A DNA stretch of 7,678 nt from Candidatus Bipolaricaulota bacterium (GCA_025057405.1 JANWXV010000024.1:1-7678), one strand, 5' to 3'. Positions 1 through 6,486 are shown, numbered from the stretch's first letter. Numbers and translations: made by a program. The notes: a model not told the origin generated them from the sequence alone.

Positions 1-2
1 CT

Positions 3-707
3 TTGAGCGCGCAATGGTTTGAGATGGCGAGCGAGCGATTCCCAGCGTTGCGAAACTGGAGCGAGCGTACTTTGAACAATCAATTCCGCCATCGTATGAA
101 CTGGCTGCAAGCAATGGGGCTTATAGTATCCACAAAAGCAGGATACACCCTATCAAAGAGCGGTTGGCAGTTTGTTCAGAGACATCCCCCTGAGGCTATG
201 GCTATCCAACCGCACGAAGTTGAAGAACAAGAAGCGCAACTTCACAAGGCTGTCTTAGGTCATTTTCAACCCTTTGATCTCTCAATGCGCAAGTCCTATT
301 CCTTGCGTCAGGCATTCGTCAGAGATCGGGCCTTTCGCAAGATCGTTACCTTCCAATACGACTACTACTGCGCTATATGTGGGTTTCGATTAGCAACTCC
401 TGAAAAGATATATGAAGCTGATGCTGCGCATATTATTCCCAAAAGCAAGCAAGGTAGTGATGATCCACGCAATGGTATATCTCTGTGTAGGACCTGCCAT
501 TGGTTGTTTGACAAAGGCATAATCTCCGTTGATGCCAAAGATTTGTCCGTTATTGCAGCGTCATATTTGCAGAAAGAAGCGCGCGATAGATCCGTGCGTC
601 AGGTTCTGGAATACCGCAACAAGCGCATTCGTCCTGTTAAGAATCATCAATACGCCCCATCTACAGAAGCTCTTGAATGGCACAACCAAGAGATCTTTCT
701 AGGGTGA
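3..707 (+). CDS. HNH endonuclease with N-terminal winged-helix-like region (5' end off the window)
   Basis: Probable nuclease of the HNH_2-like (zinc-supported beta-beta-alpha metal) type. The 234 visible residues carry CAIC at 123-126, the AAHIIP histidine at 143, the RNGISLC segment at 157-162 and a second CxxC-H (CRTCHWLFDKG, 162-172). Together these give the four-cysteine zinc knuckle plus the H/N/H catalytic finger, so the active site looks intact. Residues 15-60 read like a small winged-helix domain, as in restriction or modification-linked nucleases. The frame is open to the left edge; the first codon seen is TTG and no ribosome site is visible, so the true start is probably upstream. 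AT-rich codon use unlike the following genes suggests horizontal transfer and an accessory or defence role, which is inference. Its cognate partners would lie to the left, out of view. The stop is TGA, 98 bp before hpf. Confidence 0.85.
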   Translation: MSAQWFEMASERFPALRNWSERTLNNQFRHRMNWLQAMGLIVSTKAGYTLSKSGWQFVQRHPPEAMAIQPHEVEEQEAQLHKAVLGHFQPFDLSMRKSYSLRQAFVRDRAFRKIVTFQYDYYCAICGFRLATPEKIYEADAAHIIPKSKQGSDDPRNGISLCRTCHWLFDKGIISVDAKDLSVIAASYLQKEARDRSVRQVLEYRNKRIRPVKNHQYAPSTEALEWHNQEIFLG

Positions 708-768
708 TCCCATGAGCACATCGTCGTACTGAGAAAGCGCGAAAGATAGAGATTTTTCGGTCAGGGCC

Positions 769-797
769 TTGACTTTTCGCACGCTTTCTGCTATGAT
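769..797 (+). promoter_or_regulatory. sigma70-type promoter of hpf (probably leaderless)
   Basis: TTGACT at 769-774, a 17-bp spacer, then TATGAT at 792-797: five of six consensus bases in each box at ideal spacing. The predicted transcription start is about 803-806, essentially on the ATG of hpf at 806. No Shine-Dalgarno sequence lies between the -10 box and the ATG, which supports a leaderless messenger. The start site itself is inferred, not observed. Confidence 0.8.
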
Positions 798-805
798 AAG
801 CCCCG

Positions 806-1342
806 ATGAAAATCTCGATCTCTGAACGCCACATGCCGGAAAGCAAAGCGCTCAACGAATACGCGCTCTCCAAAATCGAACCCCTCTCACGCTACTTTGA
901 CGGCGTCATCAGCGTCCATGTCGTGATGGACGTCGAGAAGGAGCGCCATATTGTTGATTTGGTAGCCCATCTCATCCGGGGCAAGGTCGTCAAGGCGCAC
1001 GCCGAATCTACCAATATGTACGCTTCTCTTGACGAGGCCGTCGCCGAACTCAAAGCGCAGCTCAAAAAGTACAAAGAGCGCCTGCGCGACAAACGCTCCG
1101 CCCGACGCATCGTCGCCCAAGAGCGCCAACGCGCCCTGGAGAGCACTGACCACCAGCCAGAAGAGACGATCACATACAGTAAACTCTATCTGCGCAAACC
1201 CATGACCATAGAAGAAGCGCGCTTGCAGTTGGAATCGTATCACAAAGATTTCTTGGTCTTCATTGACGCCGAGAGCCGCGATCTGAATATCTTGCACCGG
1301 CGTCAAGATGGCCAGTACGAACTGCTACAGTTGGTCTATTGA
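806..1342 (+). CDS. hpf: Ribosome hibernation promoting factor, long form
   Basis: Binds the small ribosomal subunit near the decoding centre in stationary phase or stress. In long-form HPF the C-terminal domain dimerises to join two 70S ribosomes into an inactive 100S particle. The 178 residues match the family length. The N-terminal S30AE/YfiA fold covers about 1-98, with the typical end NMYASLDEAVAELKAQLKKY (70-89) followed by a basic helix (KERLRDKRSARR, 90-101). A charged linker spans about 102-122. The C-terminal dimerisation domain is about 123-178 and includes KPMTIEEARLQLE and DFLVFIDAESRDLNILHRRQDGQYELLQ. The ATG at 806 is fixed by the match starting at residue 1 and by the promoter immediately upstream. 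There is no ribosome site, so translation is probably leaderless, which would suit expression under stress. The PP-loop-like gene follows after 72 bp on the same strand and may be cotranscribed. Confidence 0.95.
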   Translation: MKISISERHMPESKALNEYALSKIEPLSRYFDGVISVHVVMDVEKERHIVDLVAHLIRGKVVKAHAESTNMYASLDEAVAELKAQLKKYKERLRDKRSARRIVAQERQRALESTDHQPEETITYSKLYLRKPMTIEEARLQLESYHKDFLVFIDAESRDLNILHRRQDGQYELLQLVY

Positions 1343-1352
1343 GACTTTGCCC

Positions 1353-1376
1353 AAGGGAGCAGACTCATGCTCTTTT
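1353..1376 (+). terminator. Weak hairpin after hpf, possible terminator or attenuator
   Basis: The arm AAGGGAGCA (1353-1361) pairs with TGCTCTTTT (1368-1376) around a 6-nt loop. The core GAGCA/TGCTC is perfect; the outer pairs are two G-U and two A-U. The run of T is only four long and is itself part of the outer stem, so termination would be inefficient. It sits 11 bases after the hpf stop and 38 bases before the next start, where it could reduce readthrough into the downstream gene. It may also be chance. Confidence 0.35.
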
Positions 1377-1414
1377 GCTGATCGTGTTGAGGATCGGGAA
1401 AGGGGGAATGGGGT

Positions 1415-2491
1415 GTGGCCAAAGCCGTTGTGCTCTTCTCGGGAAGTTTGGCCAGCATCGTCGCCGCGCGATTAACCTTAAAACAACCCGGCGTGAGCGA
1501 AATCAAACTGCTCCATCTGCGCTCGCCCTTCTTCAGAGAGTACGAACCCGTGCTCTCCCCAAACACGGGAATCACGCACCGCACCGCCAAAGATATCGCT
1601 CACGAGGCGCTTCCCAAGGCGACCTTTCGCAGCCAGAGCGTCAAGAAAGACTTAAGAGTCCTAGCCCCTAGTTTCATCCCGCCTCGACAGTGTTCCAATA
1701 GCCAACGTTTGAAACACGGCTGCATGAACTGCCGTCATTGGTTGTTGCGCAAGGCGCTGCGCTATATGCAGCGCGCCAACGTGAAGGCCGACTTCATCGT
1801 GACCGGGGAGGTCGTAGGCGAGCGCGGGCTGGGCGTCGCGGAGATCGAGCGCTTGACCGAATTAGCCGGAGCGACGGGCTTGGTCTTGCGACCGCTCTCG
1901 GCTCAGTTGTTGCCGGAGACGATCCCCGAAAAGATGGGCTGGGTGGATCGTCGGAGCTTAAAGGGCTTTCGCGCTTCGGATAGAGAGAAGATTCGTGCGT
2001 TGGCGCGCGAGCTGGGTGTCGAGATCGCGGATTTTCCCGCCGAGAGGCGCTGCAAATTGACCATCCCGTACTTCACGCCGCGCCTGGAACGCCTGCTGCA
2101 CGAAGAGACGTTGACCCTCAATGCGTTAGAGCTTCTCGAATTCCCGCTCTACTATAAGTGCCCGCCCGACGTGACGATCGTCCTTGGGCGCGACGACGAA
2201 GAGAAACGCCGCTTGCAGAACTTCTTTCTGCCCGAAGATCTGAGGCTCTATCTCCCGGATCATCGCGGGCCGATGGCCCTGGTGCGCGCCAACTGGAAGG
2301 CCAAAGCCCCCCAAGAGATCCACCAGATCATCGAGACGGCCGCGCGGGTCGCCGCGGCCCACACGCCCAAACCCCGAGAGACGATCCAAGCCCACTGGCG
2401 CTTCGAGAACGCGCACGAAACCTCAAAAATCAGCGTCAAGCCCTTCCGGTCGCCCCAAGAGCTAGAAGCTCACCATCTCAAGCTCGTATAA
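1415..2491 (+). CDS. PP-loop (thiouridylase-like) protein with degenerate P-loop and NFACT-R-like C-terminus
   Basis: Resembles the MnmA/ThiI-related PP-loop proteins often annotated as tRNA thiouridylase-like, which activate a tRNA base with ATP for sulfur transfer. The 358 residues begin with a Rossmann-type strand (AKAVVLF) and the loop SGSLAS at 9-14, where the family has SGGxDS. Other family landmarks are present: a CxxC pair (HGCMNCRH, C103/C106), DFIVTGEVVGERG (127-138) and LRPLSAQLLPETIPEK (158-173) with GWVDRR. C213 (RRCKLTI) corresponds to the usual GGCLLTD cysteine. The segment at about 244-294 (IVLGRDDEEKRRLQNF, then GPMALV) resembles the NFACT-R/DUF814 RNA-binding domain; that comparison is from memory and less certain. 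The GTG start at 1415 follows AGGGGG (1401-1406) at 8 nt. The substrate is unknown. The altered P-loop means ATP pyrophosphatase activity cannot be assumed. Confidence 0.7.
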   Translation: MAKAVVLFSGSLASIVAARLTLKQPGVSEIKLLHLRSPFFREYEPVLSPNTGITHRTAKDIAHEALPKATFRSQSVKKDLRVLAPSFIPPRQCSNSQRLKHGCMNCRHWLLRKALRYMQRANVKADFIVTGEVVGERGLGVAEIERLTELAGATGLVLRPLSAQLLPETIPEKMGWVDRRSLKGFRASDREKIRALARELGVEIADFPAERRCKLTIPYFTPRLERLLHEETLTLNALELLEFPLYYKCPPDVTIVLGRDDEEKRRLQNFFLPEDLRLYLPDHRGPMALVRANWKAKAPQEIHQIIETAARVAAAHTPKPRETIQAHWRFENAHETSKISVKPFRSPQELEAHHLKLV

Positions 2492-2492
2492 T
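2487..2492 (+). promoter_or_regulatory. -10 box of the helicase gene, overlapping the upstream stop codon
   Basis: A perfect TATAAT lies across the TAA stop codon (2489-2491) of the preceding gene. It ends 8 bp before the GTG at 2501, exactly the distance between the hpf -10 box and the hpf ATG. No convincing -35 hexamer lies 16-18 bp upstream (the best candidate, TAGAAG at 2463-2468, matches three of six), and there is no Shine-Dalgarno sequence before the GTG. The arrangement fits a leaderless helicase messenger, although readthrough from the upstream gene is also possible. Confidence 0.5.
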
Positions 2493-2500
2493 CACAGACC

Positions 2501-4456
2501 GTGAGCTTCATGCGCGCCGAACAGATCTTAGAGGGCCTCAACCCCTATCAGCGAGAGGCCGTAACGCACTTTGAAGGCCCCTTGCTGATCCTCGCCGGGG
2601 CCGGCTCGGGCAAGACCCGCACGATCACCCATAGGATCGCTTATCTGATGGCCCATTACGGCGTGCACCCCTCGCAGATCCTCGGGGTCACGTTCACCAA
2701 CAAGGCCGCCGAGGAGATGCGCGCGCGCGTCGAGCGGCTCGTGGGGATGCACCAAACTCCGTGGATAAGAACGTTTCACTCTACTGCTGCAGCGATCTTG
2801 CGCGAGCAGATCCACCATCTGGGGGGAAATTATCGATCGAATTTCACGATCCTCGACGAGGCCGACAGCCGAACGGCATTGACCCAAGTGATCAAAGAGC
2901 TGGGTTATAGTGATCTCGGTGTCAGTCCGGCGCTCGTCGCGGCCGTGATAGACCGCGCCAAGGACGAGCTGATCTCCCCCGACGAGTTCGCCGAGCGCCG
3001 CGCCGGCCAGTTCGACGGCCAGATGCTCGACTTTCTCGACAGAGTCTATAAGCACTATCAGCGACGGCTCGCGGCGAGCAACGCGCTCGATTTCGCCGAT
3101 CTCATCCGTTTGACCGTCCAGCTCTTCCAAGAGCGCCTAGATATTTTAGAGCGCTATCGCGAGCGCTTTCGCTTTATATTAGTAGACGAGTACCAAGACA
3201 CCAACTACGCTCAGTATGTGCTGACGCGCCAGTTGGCCGAAAAGTACGAGAACATCTGTGTCGTCGGCGACGACGATCAGTCTATCTTTAGCTGGCGCGG
3301 TGCCGATCCCACGAATATCTTTAAATTCGAACAAGACTTTCCCACCTGCAAGATCGTCCAGCTCAAAGCGAACTATCGCTCTACGGCGCGCATCTTACGA
3401 GCAGCCAGCTCGGTCATTGCCAATAATCAGTTCAGAAAGCCTAAAGAACTGATCGCGCAGCGCGATGAGGGCGACCGGATCACGCTCTACCCCGCCCGCG
3501 ACGAGCGCGACGAAGCCGAATTTATCGCCCAAGAGATTCTACGGCTCTGGAAGATCGAGGGCGTCTCGCTGAATCAGATCGCCCTGCTCTATCGCGTCAA
3601 CACGCTCTCACGCGTGCTCGAAGAGACGCTGCTGCGCTGGCATATCCCCTATGAAATTGTGCGCGGGTTGAAATTCTACGAGCGCGCCGAGATCAAAGAT
3701 ATTATTGCGTATCTGCGCGTGCTGTATAACCCCCAAGACGATCTCAGCTTGCTGCGGGTCATTAACAGACCCCGCCGGGGGATTGGCGAGAAGACGATCG
3801 CGCTCTTGCAGACCCAAGCGCGCCGTGCCGGTCTCTCGCTCTGGGAGACGCTGGAGCGCCAGAACGACGCGCTGAGCAACGCTGTCAAAACGCGCTTGAA
3901 AGAATTCGCATCGCTGATCTCGGAGCTGCGCAACGCTGCTCTGAAAGAGAGACCGAGCGAGCTGACCGAGGAGCTGCTCACGCGCACGGGGTACGTGCGC
4001 GAGCTTCAAGCTCACGAGGCCGACGCCGAAGAGCGCCTCGGGAACATCAAAGAATTTCTGGGGTTTATGCGCGAGTCTGAAGCTCCAGGGGGCTTGGGGG
4101 AGTTTTTAGAGAAATTAGCGCTCGTCTCTGAGGCCGATACGTATGACAGCGCGCACGAGCGCGTCGCACTGATGACGCTGCACGCCGCGAAGGGCCTAGA
4201 GTTCGGCTATGTCTTCATTGTGGGCCTAGAAGAGAATCTGCTGCCCCACAGCAAGAGCATTCGCGAGGGCACCGTCGAAGAAGAGCGTCGGCTCTGTTAC
4301 GTTGGCTTGACCAGAGCCAAAGAGAAGCTCTATCTGACGCTCACGGCGCAGCGGTCGCTCTACGGCTCGCTGCTCCTGAATGCGCCTTCGCGCTTCCTGT
4401 GGGAGCTGCCCAAAGAAGAGATCGAAGCTCCCCTTAGCGCGACACCTTGGCGATAG
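2501..4456 (+). CDS. pcrA: Superfamily 1A DNA helicase, PcrA/UvrD/Rep type
   Basis: ATP-driven 3'-to-5' DNA translocase and helicase acting in replication restart and nucleotide-excision or mismatch repair. All signature motifs are intact in 651 residues: Q-motif LNPYQREAV (13-21), Walker A AGAGSGKT (32-39), Ia GVTFTNKAAEEM (62-73), the segment TFHS (91-94), Walker B VDEYQD (228-233), III GDDDQSIFSWRGA (256-268), IV QLKANYRST (287-295), V TLHAAKGLEF (559-568) and VI EEERRLCYVGLTRAK (593-607). The protein stops soon after the closing PSRFLWELP of domain 2A. It therefore lacks the roughly 70-100-residue Tudor-like C-terminal tail of PcrA/UvrD that contacts RNA polymerase, and is closer to Rep in length. 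GTG at 2501 is preferred over ATG at 2510 because of the -10 box placement; neither has a ribosome site. Its last 23 bases overlap the convergent aminotransferase gene. Confidence 0.93.
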   Translation: MSFMRAEQILEGLNPYQREAVTHFEGPLLILAGAGSGKTRTITHRIAYLMAHYGVHPSQILGVTFTNKAAEEMRARVERLVGMHQTPWIRTFHSTAAAILREQIHHLGGNYRSNFTILDEADSRTALTQVIKELGYSDLGVSPALVAAVIDRAKDELISPDEFAERRAGQFDGQMLDFLDRVYKHYQRRLAASNALDFADLIRLTVQLFQERLDILERYRERFRFILVDEYQDTNYAQYVLTRQLAEKYENICVVGDDDQSIFSWRGADPTNIFKFEQDFPTCKIVQLKANYRSTARILRAASSVIANNQFRKPKELIAQRDEGDRITLYPARDERDEAEFIAQEILRLWKIEGVSLNQIALLYRVNTLSRVLEETLLRWHIPYEIVRGLKFYERAEIKDIIAYLRVLYNPQDDLSLLRVINRPRRGIGEKTIALLQTQARRAGLSLWETLERQNDALSNAVKTRLKEFASLISELRNAALKERPSELTEELLTRTGYVRELQAHEADAEERLGNIKEFLGFMRESEAPGGLGEFLEKLALVSEADTYDSAHERVALMTLHAAKGLEFGYVFIVGLEENLLPHSKSIREGTVEEERRLCYVGLTRAKEKLYLTLTAQRSLYGSLLLNAPSRFLWELPKEEIEAPLSATPWR

Positions 4457-5726
4457 CGCTCTCGATCGCGTCCAGGCCCCTCTTCAGCTCGGCCTCTGTG
4501 ATGACCAACGGGATGAGCATGCGGATGACGTTGCCGTAGAGTCCGGCCTTGGCGATCAGAACGCCCTGAGCCAAGCACTCTTGGATGACAGCCAGCGTCT
4601 CGTCGGAGGCGGGTTCTTTGGTCTGACGATCTTTGACGAGTTCAATCGCGATCATCGCGCCCAGGCCACGCACGTCGCCAATGAGAGCGTATTTCTGTTG
4701 CATTTTGTGGAAGCGCGAGCGCATATAGTCTCCCAAGGCGACCGCGCGCTCTAGCAGACGCTCCTCTTCGAGGATCTCCAAGACGGCCAGGGCCGCCGCA
4801 CAAGCGACGGGGTTACCTACGTAAGTTCCCCCAATCGCGCCTTCCCCCGGCGCGTCTATCACTCTTTCGATGCCGACGACGGCGCTCAGGGGCATCCCCG
4901 CGGCCAGCGATTTCGCGAGCGTGATCAGATCGGGTTCGATGCCGAAGTGCTCGTACGCATAGAGCTTACCGGTGCGGCCCATCCCCGTCTGGATCTCATC
5001 GGCGACCAGCACAATCCCGTGTTTGTGGGTGAACTCGCGCAAGAATTTGAGAAAGCCCTCTTGGGGCACGATAAATCCCCCTTCGCCCTGGATCGGCTCA
5101 AAGACGACGCAGGCGACCTCGTCGGGGTTGACCACCGTGAGCAGTTGGCGTTCCCAATGCTTAAAATCCATAAGATGGCGATAGGGGTTGGGGAAGGGCA
5201 TTCGGTAAATATCCGAAGCCAACGGGGCGAAGTGCTCTTTGTAGGGCTTGGCTTTGTGGGTCATCGAGAGGGCCATGAACGTCCGCCCGTGAAAAGCCCC
5301 TTCGAAGACAACGACGGCTTTGCGCTTAGTGTAAGAACGCGCGATCTTGACGGCGTTCTCGACAGCTTCGGCCCCAGAATTAAAGAAGATCGTCTTCTTG
5401 GGGGAGGGGCCGGGAGCTAATTGGGAGAGGCGCTCCGCGAGTTCTATATAGACGTCGTACATAATAACGCTGCAATCCGTGTGGGTGAACTTGGCGGCTT
5501 GCTCTTGGATCGCGCGCACCACGCGCGGGTGAGAATAGCCAACATTGAGGCATCCCCAGCCTCCGGTCAGATCAATATGCTCTCGGCCTTCTAAGTCCCG
5601 GACGATGGCCCCGCGCCCTTCGGAGATGATAAACGGGGCTAACGGGGAGACGGCCCGCGGCACGTAGCGCTCCATCTTCTGCCAGAGCGCTTTGGAGTCT
5701 TTGGTCGCGACGAAATTAATAGCCAT
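4434..5726 (-). CDS. gabT: Class III PLP aminotransferase, 4-aminobutyrate aminotransferase-like
   Basis: Cytosolic pyridoxal-phosphate enzyme, most likely transferring the amino group of 4-aminobutyrate (or a similar omega-amino acid) to 2-oxoglutarate to give succinate semialdehyde and glutamate. The 430 residues match the family length. Motifs seen: the phosphate-binding loop NSGAEAVENAVKIAR (116-130), FHGRT (145-149), EPIQGEGGF (210-218), ADEIQTGMGRTGK (242-254) with Asp243 for the pyridine nitrogen, Schiff-base Lys272 in LAKSLAAGMP, GGTYVGNPVACAAALAVL (299-316), and the C-terminal GDVRGLGAMIAIELVKDR. The pattern is closest to GabT, but ornithine, 5-aminovalerate or related omega-amino donors cannot be excluded from sequence. 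The ATG at 5726 follows GGGAGG (5740-5735 on this strand) with an 8-nt gap. It is divergent from the exported-protein gene and convergent with the helicase. No gabD-type dehydrogenase is in view. Confidence 0.9.
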   Translation of the reverse strand: MAINFVATKDSKALWQKMERYVPRAVSPLAPFIISEGRGAIVRDLEGREHIDLTGGWGCLNVGYSHPRVVRAIQEQAAKFTHTDCSVIMYDVYIELAERLSQLAPGPSPKKTIFFNSGAEAVENAVKIARSYTKRKAVVVFEGAFHGRTFMALSMTHKAKPYKEHFAPLASDIYRMPFPNPYRHLMDFKHWERQLLTVVNPDEVACVVFEPIQGEGGFIVPQEGFLKFLREFTHKHGIVLVADEIQTGMGRTGKLYAYEHFGIEPDLITLAKSLAAGMPLSAVVGIERVIDAPGEGAIGGTYVGNPVACAAALAVLEILEEERLLERAVALGDYMRSRFHKMQQKYALIGDVRGLGAMIAIELVKDRQTKEPASDETLAVIQECLAQGVLIAKAGLYGNVIRMLIPLVITEAELKRGLDAIESAIAKVSR

Positions 5727-5761
5727 AAGAAAAACCTCCCTTTCTGTCTGAACCCAGCACT

Positions 5762-5789
5762 AGTTTACCGAGTTGGGGGAGTTTCGCAA
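5762..5789 (-). promoter_or_regulatory. Candidate promoter of the gabT-like gene
   Basis: On the minus strand, TTGCGA (5789-5784) and TAAACT (5767-5762) are separated by 16 bp, each matching four of six consensus bases. A start near 5755 would give a leader of about 30 nt containing the GGGAGG ribosome site. It is a moderate match only. The -35 box touches the left arm of the inverted repeat at 5779-5810. Confidence 0.4.
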
Positions 5790-5810
5790 GGTCACCCGTC
5801 AGTGAAACTC
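5779..5810. promoter_or_regulatory. Inverted repeat between divergent promoters, possible operator
   Basis: GAGTTTC (5779-5785) and its exact complement GAAACTC (5804-5810) are 18 bp apart, 25 bp centre to centre, which is roughly two and a half helical turns. The right arm abuts the -35 box TTGACC (5811-5816) of the rightward gene, and the left arm overlaps the proposed -35 of the leftward gene. That position suits a dimeric regulator controlling both directions. A 7-bp repeat can arise by chance and no regulator gene is in view. Confidence 0.3.
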
Positions 5811-5839
5811 TTGACCTTTTACAGCGTATAGAGTAAGCT
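5811..5839 (+). promoter_or_regulatory. Candidate promoter of the 191-residue exported protein gene
   Basis: TTGACC (5811-5816), a 17-bp spacer, then TAAGCT (5834-5839). The -35 is strong and shares the TTGAC-Y-TTTT pattern of the other promoters in this window; the -10 is weaker at three of six. The predicted start is near 5846, leaving a leader of about 33 nt with a ribosome site. Confidence 0.45.
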
Positions 5840-5865
5840 TTTTAACAGATAATTCTCTCAAACGT

Positions 5866-5874
5866 GAGGTGATC
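5866..5874 (+). promoter_or_regulatory. Ribosome binding site that decides the GTG start at 5879
   Basis: GAGGTGATC is a nine-base perfect complement to the usual 3' end of 16S rRNA. Its GAGG core lies 9 nt before the GTG at 5879. This supports GTG over the in-frame ATG at 5891, and the extra residues also supply the basic n-region of the signal peptide. Confidence 0.75.
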
Positions 5875-5878
5875 GGCG

Positions 5879-6454
5879 GTGCGCAAACGAATGCTGGGAG
5901 CGTTGCTGATGGGGCTGTTGGTCGTGAGCGGGCTGGGGTTTGCCCAAGCCGACGACGACCAAGCGATCCATGAGGCGCTGAAGAAGCTCCTGCTCAGCGG
6001 AGACGAGATCAGCGAGCTGGTAGGGGGCACGTGGCTGCTCGACCAGACGGGGCGGTTGAGATTTGAGACCGAACGGGACTTGGGGAATGCCGTCAGCGCG
6101 TTTGGGATCTATCTGAGGCGCGGGCGCACCCGAGACGATATTATTAGACTGATCATCGCGCTCTGGCAGCATCGGTCGGAGCAAGACGCCAAAGAACTGT
6201 TTGAGCGCGGGTTCGTCTCGATCTTCGATCCGGAGCAACCTGTGGCGCTGCCCGCCCAACAGGTCAAGGCCGTCCAGGAGGCCCTCAAGGGGACAGCCGA
6301 CGAGGTGCAGTTCTTCAAATACGAAGACGAGACGTTGGGCTTGGCCTTTCGCAAGGGGGCACGCGCCGGGGTCTTGCGCGTCAAGCTCACTCCCGAGGAG
6401 CTGGTCTCTCTGGCGCGCAAGCAGATTGAAGTCCTGACCAAGGGCCGCCCTTGA
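5879..6454 (+). CDS. Exported protein of unknown function, 191 residues
   Basis: I do not recognise the family. The N-terminus is a textbook Sec signal peptide: basic MRKR, a hydrophobic core (about 6-19) and GFAQA then DDDQ, so signal peptidase I would cut after residue 24. There is no lipobox cysteine and no later membrane segment, so the mature protein of about 167 residues should be periplasmic or secreted. It has no cysteine. It is strongly charged and mostly helical in appearance, with EALKKLLLSGDEISELVGG (33-51), a segment IIRLIIALWQHRSEQDAKELFERGF and a C-terminal LTPEELVSLARKQIEVLTKGRP that may form an amphipathic helix. The gene has its own promoter and ribosome site. It is followed by a second exported-protein gene with a separate promoter whose -35 box covers this stop codon. 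No catalytic motif is evident. Confidence 0.8.
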   Translation: MRKRMLGALLMGLLVVSGLGFAQADDDQAIHEALKKLLLSGDEISELVGGTWLLDQTGRLRFETERDLGNAVSAFGIYLRRGRTRDDIIRLIIALWQHRSEQDAKELFERGFVSIFDPEQPVALPAQQVKAVQEALKGTADEVQFFKYEDETLGLAFRKGARAGVLRVKLTPEELVSLARKQIEVLTKGRP

Positions 6455-6480
6455 CTTTTGGAGCCAAGAGCGCTTATAAT
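6451..6480 (+). promoter_or_regulatory. Strong promoter for the cysteine-containing exported protein gene
   Basis: TTGACT (6451-6456), an 18-bp spacer and a perfect TATAAT (6475-6480). The -35 box contains the TGA stop (6452-6454) of the upstream gene. A start near 6487 would produce a leader of about 130 nt before the ATG at 6617. This is the best -10 match in the window with a clear -35 partner. Confidence 0.8.
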
Positions 6481-6486
6481 ATCGGG

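Noticed and set aside
887..1306. Minus-strand open frames opposite hpf (139 and 93 codons)
   Set aside because: hpf on the plus strand has a full family match. The opposite frames show no motif or ribosome site and are shadows of GC-rich coding sequence.
2158..2574. Plus-strand frame of 138 codons across the PP-loop/helicase junction
   Set aside because: It overlaps two well-supported genes in another frame and is arginine- and proline-rich low-complexity translation typical of a frame shadow.
2528..3130. Minus-strand frame of 200 codons inside the helicase gene
   Set aside because: It lies opposite helicase motifs Q, I and Ia and has no recognisable domain of its own.
4380..4754. Plus-strand frame opposite the C-terminal part of the aminotransferase gene
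   Set aside because: The minus strand carries an unambiguous class III aminotransferase here; the plus frame has no motif or start signal.
5827..5832. TATAGA as the -10 box for the gene at 5879
   Set aside because: It is only 10 bp from the TTGACC -35 box, too close for a sigma70-type promoter; TAAGCT at 17 bp is preferred.
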